64,000 nucleotides of DNA, taken from assembly GCF_040819555.1 (NCBI RefSeq), contig NZ_CP161920.1, positions 3,719,001 to 3,783,000 on the forward strand, given 5' to 3'. Below are positions 28,683 to 37,972 of this stretch, in pieces (position 1 is the stretch's first letter; each line of letters begins with the position of its first letter). The stretch comes from Nitratireductor sp. GISD-1A_MAKvit (GTDB lineage: Bacteria; Pseudomonadota; Alphaproteobacteria; Rhizobiales; Rhizobiaceae). A program made the position numbers and the translations under genes. The notes beneath the pieces are model-generated. The model made no database searches. It was not told the origin of the DNA and saw only the letters and a list, made by a program, of their open reading frames with translations.

Positions 28683-29570
28683 ATGGATCATGACGTTATC
28701 GTTGTTGGTGGCAGCTATGCAGGGATGGCCGCGGCACTGCAGCTTGCACGAGCAAGGCGCAGGGTGTTGATCATCGATGGAGGCGAGAGACGGAACCGCG
28801 CTGCCAGCCATTCCCACGGTTTCCTGAGCCGCGATGGGGACGATCCGGCAACAATCGCCATGGTCGCAAGACGGCAGTTGCAGGCTTATCCGACCGTCAG
28901 CGTGATCACCGGCAACGCTGTCAAAGCGAGCGGTGAGCGCGACCGTTTCGTCGTCGAATGTGCCGATGGCACGCACCATCCCGGCCGCCGCGTTGTCCTT
29001 GCTACGGGCGTGCGGGATCATCTGCCTGCCATCGAAGGTATGGCGGAGCGTTGGGGGCGAAGCATATTTCACTGCCCCTATTGCCATGGCTACGAGCTGA
29101 ACCAGGGACGTATCGGCGTGATCGGCAGTGGCGCAATGTCCATCCATCAGGCCGAGCTTCTGACCGAGTGGGGCGACGTCACCTTCATGCCCAATGGGGC
29201 GCCGACACTCGATCCCGAAACACGAGACCGGCTCCACCAGCGCGGGATCGGCATCGAAACCGCCGACATCGTCCGCATTGTGGGGGAAGCGGGTGTGCAA
29301 CTTGCGGATGGGCGTGCGCTCTCCTTCTCCGGGCTCTTTGTTGCACCGCGGGTCGAGCCTTCGGGCAGCCTCTCGACAACGCTCGGCTGCGCGCTTCATG
29401 ACACGCCACTTGGCACGCAGATTGAAACGAATGCGGCGAAGGAAACCTCCGTTCCCGGCGTTTATGCCTGTGGTGATGTGGCGGTGGTACCCCACTCCGT
29501 TTCGCTAGCCGTGGCGGACGGAGCGATGGCCGGGGCACAGGTACACCGTTCTCTGGTCTGGCCCGGATAG
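28683..29570 (+). CDS. Thioredoxin-reductase-like NAD(P)/FAD-dependent oxidoreductase
   Basis: The 295-residue product has the FAD Rossmann motif VGGSYAGMAAALQLA at the N-terminus, ATGVRDHLP, the CPYCHGYE motif with a redox CxxC at about residues 137-140, an NADPH-binding GVIGSGAMS segment, and the C-terminal VYACGDVA. This is the low-molecular-weight thioredoxin-reductase fold, but with CPYC instead of CATC, a subgroup often paired with Rrf2 regulators. The physiological electron acceptor is unknown. Confidence 0.87.
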   Translation: MDHDVIVVGGSYAGMAAALQLARARRRVLIIDGGERRNRAASHSHGFLSRDGDDPATIAMVARRQLQAYPTVSVITGNAVKASGERDRFVVECADGTHHPGRRVVLATGVRDHLPAIEGMAERWGRSIFHCPYCHGYELNQGRIGVIGSGAMSIHQAELLTEWGDVTFMPNGAPTLDPETRDRLHQRGIGIETADIVRIVGEAGVQLADGRALSFSGLFVAPRVEPSGSLSTTLGCALHDTPLGTQIETNAAKETSVPGVYACGDVAVVPHSVSLAVADGAMAGAQVHRSLVWPG

Positions 29571-29578
29571 GACGTGAC

Positions 29579-30268
29579 ATGCCACCTTCACAAATGACGG
29601 CCACCACCTCGGCCGCGGGATATGAAGAGCGCGTGATGCAGCAGGTACCCGGCCTCGCCGACATGCATCGCATGGCTGGTATTCTTCTTGAAGAGCATGT
29701 GCCGCAGAACGGGCGCGTTCTGGTGCTGGGTGCGGGCGGCGGGCTTGAGATACGCAATCTTGCCCGCGCCCATCCCGGTTGGCGCTTCGACGGCGTTGAC
29801 CCCTCCGCCGATATGCTGGCGCTGGCCCGCACCACGCTCGGCGATCTGCAGAAACGGGTGACCTTTCACCATGGTTATATCGAGGACGCGCCCGATGCGC
29901 GCTTTGACGGCGCGTCCTGTTTTCTGACCCTGCATTTTTTGCCGCGCGAAGCCCGGCTAGACACGATGCGGGCGCTGCGTCGCCGGCTGAAACCCGGCGC
30001 GCCCCTTGTCGTGGCGCATCACAGCTTTTCCATCGACACGGCAGCCGGCGAACGATGGCTAAGGCGCAGTGCCCGCTTTCATGCGGCCTCGGGAGAAGCT
30101 TCGAACCGGGTGATGACCCAGATTGAAGCCATGCGAAAAAGTCTGCCGGCATTGCCACCCGAAGAAGACGAAGCCCTGCTTGCCGAAGCGGGCTTTGGCG
30201 ATGTGGAGCTTTTTTATGCGGCCTTCAGCTTTCGTGGCTGGGTGTGCCGCGCCCTGCCCGATCCCTGA
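29579..30268 (+). CDS. Class I SAM-dependent methyltransferase
   Basis: The 229-residue product has the SAM-binding glycine motif VLVLGAGGGLEIRNLA at about residues 42-57, the acidic loop VDPSADML, and the ASCFLTLHFLPREAR segment typical of class I methyltransferases. The substrate cannot be inferred. It lies eight bases after the flavoprotein gene and is the last of the Rrf2 cluster, converging with the channel gene. A GC-rich inverted repeat at about 30271-30290 may act as a weak terminator. Confidence 0.85.
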   Translation: MPPSQMTATTSAAGYEERVMQQVPGLADMHRMAGILLEEHVPQNGRVLVLGAGGGLEIRNLARAHPGWRFDGVDPSADMLALARTTLGDLQKRVTFHHGYIEDAPDARFDGASCFLTLHFLPREARLDTMRALRRRLKPGAPLVVAHHSFSIDTAAGERWLRRSARFHAASGEASNRVMTQIEAMRKSLPALPPEEDEALLAEAGFGDVELFYAAFSFRGWVCRALPDP

Positions 30269-30302
30269 ACGCGCGCAGGTGCGCGCGGGAAGTCCAGCTC
30301 TT

Positions 30303-31446
30303 TTATGGCGCGCTGCCAAAATATTTGAGGCGCAATTCCTCCAATCCTCCACTTTCCTGCAACTCAAGGATCTTCAAGGTTGCCTCCCGCAAAAGCTCGC
30401 TGTCGTGAGGGAACGCGAAGCCGTATTTATCGGGGTGAAAGAGGGCTCCGACAACGGTCATTTCGTCGTGCGGATTGTGGTAGGCATGGTATTCCAGCAC
30501 CGGCGCATCGCCGACAATGGCATCCACTCGGCCATTTTTCATGGCTGCGACCGCCGCGTCGAGATCTTTGTAGGGCCGTGTCGCGATACCGAGTTCGGTG
30601 AGATAGTCTTCCGCGGAGCTGTCGGCAATAACACCTGTTGTCTTGTCCGTCAGATCTGCGAGCGAATTGATCTGCTGCTCGATGGAAACAGCGGTCATGA
30701 CGCTTGTGACCGAAGATGTGATGTAAGCAACCACCGCAACACCGCAGACCAGCCACAGAGCCGACCAGATTCGTCCCACCCACCCGAACAGGTTCTTTCG
30801 CGATGCCTTGCCCGTGGTCGCGATGGACATCACCTGATGGAAGCTCTCAGCAATGCCTTCTCGCCAGCGGCGCGGGAAATCCCTGTCGAAACGGCGGTCA
30901 AACAGCGTGAGTGCAATGGTGGACAGGACGATCACGAAAACAAGCCATGCATAGGCCCGCAAATGACCGGCATCGCGCAGGCCCCGACACGATACTCCCA
31001 AAGCTGGAAGCCCCTTCATCGGGAACCATGATGCGCATGCCGGCATCGTACCAGGGTTGGCTGAACGAGACCGTCTCCGCACGCCGGTGCGTGATGGTGA
31101 GATTGGTGACAGCAACCTCGACCTCTCCCGCGCCCACTGCGGCCACAAGCTGGCGCAGGGTTGGGTAGACTGTGTAACGATGGGTCAGCCCCAATTTCGC
31201 GGAGACCATCTCCCAGAGATCGATCGCCATTCCCTCATATGCACCGGGTTCTCCCCTGACAAAGGGCGGGCTGAGAAAGATGCCGACTTCAGTCTGGCGC
31301 GCAGGCTCTTCTGCAGGGGCCTGAGCGAATGCGGGCTGCACGCCAAGCAGGGACATGACCAGGCAGGCCCACACGATCCAGCGCCAAGCCCCCGTGGATG
31401 CGGGGTTTCGACGGAAACGAAATGGTTGCCAGTCCGTGCAATGCAT
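30303..31446 (-). CDS. Ionotropic-glutamate-receptor-like channel with split substrate-binding domain, apparent +1 frameshift
   Basis: After correction the 380-residue product has a signal peptide (cleavage near QPAFA), then the first half of a periplasmic amino-acid-binding domain (EPGAYEGMAIDLWEM...TNLTITHRRAETVSFSQPW). A transmembrane helix, a pore loop and a second helix (ALWLVCGVAVVAYITSSVT) follow, and then the second half of the binding domain. This is the prokaryotic GluR layout. The frame breaks at the CCCC at 30982-30985, between SIVSG and LRDAGHLRAYAW. The pore loop reads TTGKA, not the potassium TVGYG, so ion selectivity is uncertain. Confidence 0.82.
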
Positions 31447-31545
31447 TGAGCCCTCCTGATTGGCCCCACCTGAATTGGTGGAAGATCAGAACCATGATGG
31501 GGCCGAGACTGTTTACAACCGGTTTTTCCTACCGGATGACCAGAA

Positions 31546-32877
31546 CTAATCCGTCTTTTCCACGTGATTGTTTCTGAGCTTCGTCACTGCATTGCCATGG
31601 GCGTCGAAGCCTTCATAACGTGCGAAGCGCAGCGTGTGGGGAGCGAACGCGGCGTAGCCTTCAGCCGTCACGTGACCAATGGATGAGGCTTTCATGAAAT
31701 CGTGCACGCCAAGCGGCGAATGCGCGCGCGCCATGCCCGACGTGGGCAGAACGGCGTTCGGCCCCATCGCGTAATTGGCCATGGAACCTGCCGCATATTC
31801 GCCAAGCAGGATTTCCGACGCATTGCGCACGCGCGACAGATACTCAAAAGGTGCCTTCGACAGGATCTGCAAATGCTCGGGCGCGTAGTCGTTGACGAAG
31901 GCGAACGCCTCTTCCGGCGTGTCCGCGAGCACGATGCCGCCGCTCGTGCCGCCCAGCACATCCGAGGAGTAGCGCACGCGCTCGGCGCTCATCTCGGCCC
32001 AGAACCTCGGCAGCGCATCGCGCACCTTTTCCGCAACCTCCCGCGACCAGGTGACGAGGAAGTTGGAGCTGTCGCTGCCGTGTTCGGCCTCGACCAGGAG
32101 ATCGAGTGCGGCGATTTCCGGATCGGCAGTCTCATCTGCCAGAACGATGCTCTCGGTGGGACCCGCCGGCAGGCGCGAGGCGATCTGGCCCTGAAGCAGA
32201 CGCTTGGCGGCGGCGATCCACGGGCTGCCCGGCCCCTCGAACTTGGCGCAGCGGGGCACCGTTGCCGTGCCGAATGCGGCGGCGGCAACGGCCTGGCCGC
32301 CACCGGCCTTGTAGACATGCTTCACGCCGGCAATGCGCGCGGCAACCAGCGTGGCCGCATCCACCTTGCCGTCTGGTCCGGGCGGGGTGAGCACAATGGG
32401 CATCGGCACACCGGCCACCACGGCCGGGATCGCGGTCATGAGCGTCATGGAGGGGAAGGTGCCCTTGCCGCGCGGGGAATAGAGCGCAACGCTGTCGATG
32501 GGCGTGGTACGTTCGCCAACGAGAACGCCGGGGCGGATTTCCTTCATCCACATCTCTTCCGGCCGCTGCGCCTCGTGGAATCGGCGGATGTTGTCGGCGC
32601 AGAACTCCAGCGTCTCGATCATCTCCGGCTCGAGCGTCCTGAAGGCTGTCTCGAAATCCTCTTCCGTTGCCGCGATCTCGTCGGGCTCGACCTGCGCCTT
32701 GTCGAACATGCGCGCGAAGCGAGAGAGCGCCACGTCGCCTTCCTTGCGCACCGCCTCGATGATGGGCGCGACATTCTCCAGGAAATGGGTGAGATCGTCT
32801 TCCGTTCTCGTCAAGAGCGTCTTGCGCTCTTCATCGGACAGTTTTGACAATTCGTGCCAGGCAACGCGGTTCGACAT
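31546..32877 (-). CDS. Histidinol-dehydrogenase paralogue with altered metal and substrate residues
   Basis: The 443-residue product has the HisD fold: VALYSPRGKGTFPS, AGGGQAVAAAAFGT, AGPTESIVLADE, the catalytic Glu-His in NDYAPEHLQ, and LVEAEHGSDSSN with a metal-type His. By eye alignment with E. coli HisD, the zinc ligand Gln259 is Glu, Asp360 is Asn (ANYAMGPNAVLPT) and the substrate-contacting His367 of TNHVLPT is Ala, while His419 (DAHGNAV) remains. It therefore probably oxidises another alcohol, as sulfopropanediol dehydrogenase HpsN does. It lies in a peptide-transporter cluster, not a his operon. An apparent N-terminal acetyltransferase domain belongs to a separate gene. Confidence 0.82.
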   Translation of the reverse strand: MSNRVAWHELSKLSDEERKTLLTRTEDDLTHFLENVAPIIEAVRKEGDVALSRFARMFDKAQVEPDEIAATEEDFETAFRTLEPEMIETLEFCADNIRRFHEAQRPEEMWMKEIRPGVLVGERTTPIDSVALYSPRGKGTFPSMTLMTAIPAVVAGVPMPIVLTPPGPDGKVDAATLVAARIAGVKHVYKAGGGQAVAAAAFGTATVPRCAKFEGPGSPWIAAAKRLLQGQIASRLPAGPTESIVLADETADPEIAALDLLVEAEHGSDSSNFLVTWSREVAEKVRDALPRFWAEMSAERVRYSSDVLGGTSGGIVLADTPEEAFAFVNDYAPEHLQILSKAPFEYLSRVRNASEILLGEYAAGSMANYAMGPNAVLPTSGMARAHSPLGVHDFMKASSIGHVTAEGYAAFAPHTLRFARYEGFDAHGNAVTKLRNNHVEKTD

Positions 32878-32891
32878 TTTCATCCACCAGT

Positions 32892-33417
32892 TCAAAGGAT
32901 GCGTTTGGGCGCCACGTATAAATGATTTTCGGGCGAGGCATAGCCCCAGCGCGCCGGCTCGATCAGCGAGCATGCCCTCATAGATGCCGGGCGTGGAGCC
33001 GGGTATCTCGATTGCACCGCACTGGCGCCTGTAGAACTCCACCGGGCCGGCGGCTCCGATCACCGCATAGGCATAACCGGCCTCGCGCATTGCCTGGAGC
33101 GTTGCCATGAGCAGCGCCGCACCAACGCCGCGCCCGCGCGCGGCCTCATCAACGCCGGTCGGGCCGAAGAAGCCCTTCGCCGTGGCATCGTAGCAGGCAA
33201 AGCCCAGCAGCCTGCCGTCTTCCACCGCGACCAGAACATTGGTCGGCTGCGCCGCCATGGCCACGGCGCATTCACTGGCCCAGTTGCGGCTGAAATGCTT
33301 CTCGGCGAAATCGCACACGACATGCATTTCCGGCCCGATGGCGCGGCGAATGACAATGCCCTCGGCCACGGGTCTGGCCGGCGGGAGCTTGTAGAGAGGC
33401 ACGAGCATATCAGTCAT
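32892..33417 (-). CDS. GNAT family N-acetyltransferase, apparent +1 frameshift removing its stop codon
   Basis: The GNAT domain is clear: GRLLGFACYDATAKGFFGPT, the acetyl-CoA motif EAARGRGVGAALL near residue 100, and PGSTPGIYEGML. As given, the frame runs on into the downstream dehydrogenase. Removing one C from the CCCC at 32944-32947 gives the natural ending GYASPENHLYVAPKRIL and a TGA at 32892-32894, 174 residues in all, 14 bases before the dehydrogenase start. The substrate is unknown. Its placement suggests acetylation of an amino compound handled by the cluster. Confidence 0.78.
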
Positions 33418-33719
33418 GGTCTGCATCCGAATAGGCAACGAAATGGTCTGGCGCAACCTCACGATAACCCGAGATGGGGCGCGCCGCACGTGCCCGCACG
33501 GCCTCCGCGCTCGTTTTCAGCGATGCCTCGCTGGAGGCCGAGAACCTGCTTGTTTCGGTGCGCGGTGCAATCGACAGCGCGCTGCCGGTAACGGCAGGCG
33601 AAAGACAGGCCAAGCCAGCGCCTGCTTCGGATGAGGCCTATCGCGCGGACCGGCTGAGCCATGTGCTGCGCCACTATACCTATGGCCCTAAAAGCGCGCA
33701 TCTGATCCTGAAGGTAGGA
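33418..33719. other. Ambiguous segment between the GNAT and GAF genes
   Basis: No frame is convincing. On the plus strand an ATG at 33474 opens a frame with protein-like composition up to AYRADRLSHVLRHYTYGPKS, which would stop near 33721 only if one more base is removed. On the minus strand an Ala/Ser-rich frame ends ...PDHFVAYSDADHD with a stop overlapping the GNAT start, but has an in-frame stop further upstream. Either could be a small gene; neither is recognisable. Confidence 0.3.
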
Positions 33720-34224
33720 TTATCCGTCCTTCAGGTGGCGGCTGGCAAGATAGGCCGCTTTTGCCGGCACCGAGAGCCAGGCCTTCGCCAGCGCCACACG
33801 CTCGGGCGTGTAGTGATGCTCGACATCGAGCATGTTGACGGTGCCGACCAGCGTGTCGCCCAGCACCACCGGCAGGTTGATGACCGAGCCGCAGCCGAGC
33901 TCGCCGATGAGCCTGGCGTCGGGGAACACGGTGTCGATATCGGCCAGCGTGTTGGCGACGAAGCACTCGCGCTTTTTGTGCACCGTCTCGAACCAGCGGT
34001 CATAGTGGATCGGCTTGGTGCCGGAGACGGGGTATTCTTCCGGGTGCGAGGTGTAGGAACGGCTTGCCGTTTCCGTCTTCATGTCGGCGGTCATGAAGGT
34101 GAACAGCTTCGTGCCGACCACGGCACGCGTCAGCTCCAGAAGCGCATCGAAAGGGGCATCCGGGGTCGTGGCAAGCGCAAGCGCACGGTCGAATTCGGCC
34201 AGCGGGGCCGGTATAGTCGGTCAT
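33720..34224 (-). CDS. GAF-domain protein, apparent +1 frameshift
   Basis: The corrected 167-residue product is a single small-molecule-binding GAF domain, with FVANTLADIDTVFPDARLIGELGCGSVINLPV and VLGDTLVGTVNMLD as its core. The first eight codons from the ATG at 34224 read MTDYTGPA, after which the frame is wrong. Dropping one base in the GGGG at 34204-34207 joins MTDYTGPLAEFDRALALA to the rest without a stop. It ends near the GNAT gene and starts 12 bases after the ABC ATPase ends, so it belongs to the transporter operon. It may sense the imported ligand. Confidence 0.75.
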
Positions 34225-34236
34225 TGTCAGTCTCTG

Positions 34237-34989
34237 TTATGCGGGTTGGAGCGTGCCGCCGCTTGCGGCATAGAGTTCACACGAATAGGGATCGGCAAGC
34301 CGGCCCGACTTTAGCGCGTCGACGGTGGCGATCTCGACAACACGGCCATGGCGCATGACCGCCATCCGGTCGCAAAGGAAGGAAACCACGGGCAGATTGT
34401 GGGTCACCATCAGATAGGTGAGCCCCTGCTCGCGGCGAAGTTTCTTCAACAGGTTGAGGATTTCCGCCTGCACCGAGACGTCGAGCGCCGAAGTGGGCTC
34501 GTCGAGCAGCATCACGCGCGGCTCCAGCATCAAGGCGCGGGCAATCGCCACGCGCTGTCGCTGGCCGCCCGAAAGCTGGTGCGGGAAGCGGAAGCGGAAA
34601 CGCTGGTCGAGACCGACCGCATCGAGCATATCCTTCACGCGCGTGTCGCGCCCGCCAATGCCATGCACGGCAAGCGGCTCGGCCAGGCAGTCATCCACCG
34701 TCTTGCGCGGATGCAACGATCCGTAAGGATCCTGAAACACCATCTGGCAGGTTTTTGCGAATTCCCGGTCAGGTTTGTGGCCGCGCGGCTTTCCGAGCAC
34801 GGAGATGCGACCGCTCCAGTCGGGTGCAAGGCCGCTGATCGCCTTGAGGATGGTGGATTTTCCGGAACCCGACTCGCCCACCAGCGCGAAGCTCTCGCCC
34901 TCGGCCACCGAGAAATCGACGTCGAACACTACTGGCGTCTTGCCATAGCTGATCGACAGGTTTTCGAGTTGGATGGCGGCGTTCTTCAT
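34237..34989 (-). CDS. Oligopeptide-type ABC transporter ATP-binding protein (OppF/DppF-like)
   Basis: The 250-residue ATPase has Walker [10 protein letters not shown], the Q-loop MVFQDPYGSLHPRKTV characteristic of the Opp/Dpp group, the signature LSGGQRQRVAIARA, Walker [12 protein letters not shown] and the switch His VTHNLPV. Its ATG overlaps the stop of the preceding ATPase by four bases. With the second ATPase and two permeases it forms a peptide/nickel-type importer. The C-terminal extension after the H-loop is shorter than in classical OppF. Confidence 0.9.
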   Translation of the reverse strand: MKNAAIQLENLSISYGKTPVVFDVDFSVAEGESFALVGESGSGKSTILKAISGLAPDWSGRISVLGKPRGHKPDREFAKTCQMVFQDPYGSLHPRKTVDDCLAEPLAVHGIGGRDTRVKDMLDAVGLDQRFRFRFPHQLSGGQRQRVAIARALMLEPRVMLLDEPTSALDVSVQAEILNLLKKLRREQGLTYLMVTHNLPVVSFLCDRMAVMRHGRVVEIATVDALKSGRLADPYSCELYAASGGTLQPA

Positions 34990-35831
34990 GTGCCCGCTCC
35001 CGTGGTCCAGGTGCTGCGGTCGAGCACCGGCAGTTCGTCGCGCTCCTCGTCCATGCGCGGCATGGCCGCAAGTAGGCCCTTCGTATAGGGGTGCGTCGCC
35101 TTGTTGAGATCGCTTGCCTTGCAGGTTTCGACGATCTCGCCGCTGTTCATGACGAGGATGCGGTCGCAATAGCGCGAGACGAGGTTCAGATCGTGACTGA
35201 TGAGGATCAGCCCCATGCCCTTGCCGGTGACCAGATCGTCGATGATGTCGAGCACCTGCGCCTGCACCGAAACGTCGAGCGCCGAAGTCGGCTCGTCGGC
35301 GATCAGAAGGTCGGGCTCGGGGATGAGCATCATGGCGATCATCACGCGCTGGCCCATGCCGCCGGAAACCTCGTGCGGATAGAGGTTCGCCACCCGCTCC
35401 GGTTCGTTGATGCGCACGGCTTCCAGCATGGAAAGCACCCGCGCCTTCAGTTCGCTGCGCGCCAGCTTCCTGTGGGTGAGGAGCGCCTCGCCGATCTGCT
35501 CGCCGATGGTCATCACCGGGTTGAGCGAGAACTTCGGGTCCTGCATCACCATGGAAATGCGCGCGCCGCGAAGCTCGCGCATCTGCCGTTCGCTCTGGGC
35601 CAGAAGGTCGATGCCGTCGAAACGCATCCGGTCCGCCGCCACGCGGCCCGGCTTGCGGATGAGCCGCAGGATGGACCGGCCCGTCATCGACTTGCCGGAA
35701 CCGGATTCGCCGACAATGCCCAGACGCTCGCGTCCGAGCGAGAAGGAAATGCCCTTCACCACGTCGACCGGTCCGCGGGATGTGGGGAAGGTGACGGTCA
35801 GGTTTTCGATTTCAAGCAGCGGTCCGCTCAT
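34986..35831 (-). CDS. Oligopeptide-type ABC transporter ATP-binding protein (OppD/DppD-like)
   Basis: The 281-residue ATPase contains Walker [16 protein letters not shown], the Q-loop [22 protein letters not shown], the signature [16 protein letters not shown], Walker [13 protein letters not shown] and ISHDLNL. The C-terminal [15 protein letters not shown] is the family-typical segment near the iron-sulfur-binding or oligopeptide C-terminal domain. It overlaps both flanking cistrons by four bases, showing a tightly coupled operon. Confidence 0.92.
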   Translation of the reverse strand: MSGPLLEIENLTVTFPTSRGPVDVVKGISFSLGRERLGIVGESGSGKSMTGRSILRLIRKPGRVAADRMRFDGIDLLAQSERQMRELRGARISMVMQDPKFSLNPVMTIGEQIGEALLTHRKLARSELKARVLSMLEAVRINEPERVANLYPHEVSGGMGQRVMIAMMLIPEPDLLIADEPTSALDVSVQAQVLDIIDDLVTGKGMGLILISHDLNLVSRYCDRILVMNSGEIVETCKASDLNKATHPYTKGLLAAMPRMDEERDELPVLDRSTWTTGAGT

Positions 35832-36724
35832 TGCTTTTCTCCCTGCTTGGGATCGAGCACGTCACGCAGACCATCGCCCAGGAAGCAGAAGCCGAGGCTG
35901 ACGAGAATGATCGCAAAGCCGGGCATGGTGGCGACCCACCACTGATCGAGGATGAAGTTGCGCCCGCGCGAGATCATCGCGCCCCATTCAGGCAAAGGCG
36001 GCTGCGCGCCGAGGCCAAGGAAGCCGAGGCCGGCGGCGGTGAGGATGATGCCCGCCATGTCGAGCGTCACGCGCACAATGGTCGAGGACGCACAGAGCGG
36101 CAGCACGTGACGCAGGATGACGCGCGTTGCCGAAGCGCCCTGCAGCCTGACCGCCGAGATGAATTCCGAATCCCGGAAGGTGATCGTCTCGGCGCGGGCG
36201 ATGCGCGCATAGACCGGCCATGCGGTGATGGCGATGGCGATGATGGCGTTTTCGATGCCCGGCCCCAGTGCTGCCACGAAGGCAAGCGCCAGAATGAGCT
36301 TCGGCATCGACAGGAAGATGTCGGTCACACCCATCAGGACGCGGTCGACCCAGCCACCGAAATAGCCCGACACCGCACCGACCACGAGGCCGATGGGAGC
36401 GGCGATGACGGCCACCATGGTGACAATCAGTAGCGTGATGCGCGCGCCATAGACGACGCGCGAATAGATATCACGACCAAGCTCATCCGTGCCCATCCAG
36501 TGTTCGGCGGATGGCGGCATGAGGCGGTTGGCGAGATCCTGGCCGATCGGAGAATAAGGCGCTATCAGCGGTGCGAAAATGGCCATGATGACCAGCACCA
36601 GCACGACCAGCGCGCCGACAACGGCGAGCGGATTACGCAGCAGTGCGGTCCAGACGCGCCATGCGCGGCCCAGATTGGCCTGCAGGCGCGAGGCGGGCGA
36701 ATCGTCGAGAAGCCAGTCAATCAT
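35828..36724 (-). CDS. Oligopeptide-type ABC transporter permease (OppC/DppC-like)
   Basis: The 298-residue permease begins with a cytosolic N-terminal segment and a first helix (NPLAVVGALVVLVLVIMAIFA), then the OppC N-terminal domain ending LGRDIYSRVVYGAR and five further helices. The EAA-type coupling loop is SATRVILRHVLPL. Start at 36724 chosen because MIDWLLDD begins the conserved region and overlaps the stop of the other permease. Confidence 0.92.
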   Translation of the reverse strand: MIDWLLDDSPASRLQANLGRAWRVWTALLRNPLAVVGALVVLVLVIMAIFAPLIAPYSPIGQDLANRLMPPSAEHWMGTDELGRDIYSRVVYGARITLLIVTMVAVIAAPIGLVVGAVSGYFGGWVDRVLMGVTDIFLSMPKLILALAFVAALGPGIENAIIAIAITAWPVYARIARAETITFRDSEFISAVRLQGASATRVILRHVLPLCASSTIVRVTLDMAGIILTAAGLGFLGLGAQPPLPEWGAMISRGRNFILDQWWVATMPGFAIILVSLGFCFLGDGLRDVLDPKQGEKQ

Positions 36725-37797
36725 CGGCGTGCCCTCGGGTCGAGGATGCGGTAAAGCACATCGGAAATCTTGTTGATCATGATGAAGACAGCGCCAATCA
36801 CCAGCGTCGCGCCGAGAACGGCGTTCATGTCGGCGGTCAGAAGCGCGGTCGTGAGATAGTTGCCGATGCCCGGCCAAGAGAACACGGTCTCGATCATCAC
36901 CGAGCCTTCCAGCAGCGCTGCGTAGGACAGGCCGATCACGGTGATGAGCTGGATGCGGATCGGATAGAAGGCATGCCGCCAGATGACGCGGCGCTCGGAC
37001 ACGCCTTTCACGCGCGCCGTGGTGACATATTCCTGCCCGAGCTGGTCGAGCATGAAGGAGCGCGTCATGCGGGCGATATAGGCGAGCGAGAAGAAGCCGA
37101 GGATCGACGCCGGCAGCATCAGATGGTCGAGCGCATTCCAGAAAATGTCCCACTCGCCGGCGATCACGCTGTCGATGAGATAAAGCCCGGTCACGGGATC
37201 GAGCAGACCGTCATAGAAGATATCGACGCGGCCCGGACCGGCAACCCAGCCAAGCCCGGCATAGAAGACGGCCAGACCCACAAGGCCGAGCCAGAAGGCA
37301 GGCACCGAATAGCCGAGCAGGCCGAGCACGCGGATCACCTGATCGATCCAGCTGCCCTGATGCGTGGCGGCAACAACCCCCATGGGCACGCCCAGCACGA
37401 CACCGATGATGATGCCGATGGTGGCCATTTCCAGCGTCGCGGGGAAGACGCGCGCCAGATCGTCGACCACCGGGCGGCCGGTGGAGATCGACATGCCGAG
37501 ATCGCCTGTCAGAACATCACCCACATAGGCGAAGAACTGCACGATGAGCGGGCGGTCGAGGCCCATGGCCTGACGTGCCGCCTCGTAGACCTCCTGTGTC
37601 GCCCGGTCGCCGACGACCGAGAGCACGGGATCGATCGGCACGACACGACCGATGAAGAAGGTGATGGCCAGAAGGCCGAGAAATGTGACGGCGACGACGA
37701 TGGCGAAACGAAAAACGCTCGCAGCGCTCTCGAAGGCTCGTCCTGCCAGCATGCTCATGCGGGCTCCGGCAGCCCCGGTGGATGGTTCAAACGCCAT
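36721..37797 (-). CDS. Oligopeptide-type ABC transporter permease (OppB/DppB-like)
   Basis: The 358-residue permease has an N-terminal helix (FAIVVAVTFLGLLAITFFIGRVVP), the RQAMGLDRPLIVQFFAYV segment, the G-D-L-G-x-S motif of OppB (TGDLGMSIS), and the coupling loop SERRVIWRHAFYP. Two in-frame ATGs (37797 and 37758) are possible; I used the longer. It is the first gene of the minus-strand operon, divergent from the XRE-cupin regulator across about 175 bases that probably hold both promoters. Confidence 0.9.
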   Translation of the reverse strand: MAFEPSTGAAGARMSMLAGRAFESAASVFRFAIVVAVTFLGLLAITFFIGRVVPIDPVLSVVGDRATQEVYEAARQAMGLDRPLIVQFFAYVGDVLTGDLGMSISTGRPVVDDLARVFPATLEMATIGIIIGVVLGVPMGVVAATHQGSWIDQVIRVLGLLGYSVPAFWLGLVGLAVFYAGLGWVAGPGRVDIFYDGLLDPVTGLYLIDSVIAGEWDIFWNALDHLMLPASILGFFSLAYIARMTRSFMLDQLGQEYVTTARVKGVSERRVIWRHAFYPIRIQLITVIGLSYAALLEGSVMIETVFSWPGIGNYLTTALLTADMNAVLGATLVIGAVFIMINKISDVLYRILDPRARR

Positions 37798-37972
37798 GGC
37801 TGTTTCGCTCTCTGGCCGCTGATTTTGTTGATGGATGCCCCAAACGCGCCCCCTCTCCCCTGGCTGACCTGCAAGCCGGCGCGCGCACCACCAGGAAGCC
37901 AACACTCTGATTTCATGCGATTTTGCGGCGAGGAAGCTCTCCCCGCGCCCTGCAAAACCTTCAAAAAAGAGC

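Noticed and set aside
31546..33489. A 647-residue GNAT-histidinol dehydrogenase fusion protein
   Set aside because: A single extra base in the C run at 32944-32947 removes the acetyltransferase stop codon. The corrected reading gives two normal adjacent genes.
1314..34224. Phase variation as an explanation for the frameshifts
   Set aside because: The runs are only three to five bases, far shorter than typical phase-variable tracts, and affect housekeeping genes such as lptB and hemW that are not surface variable.
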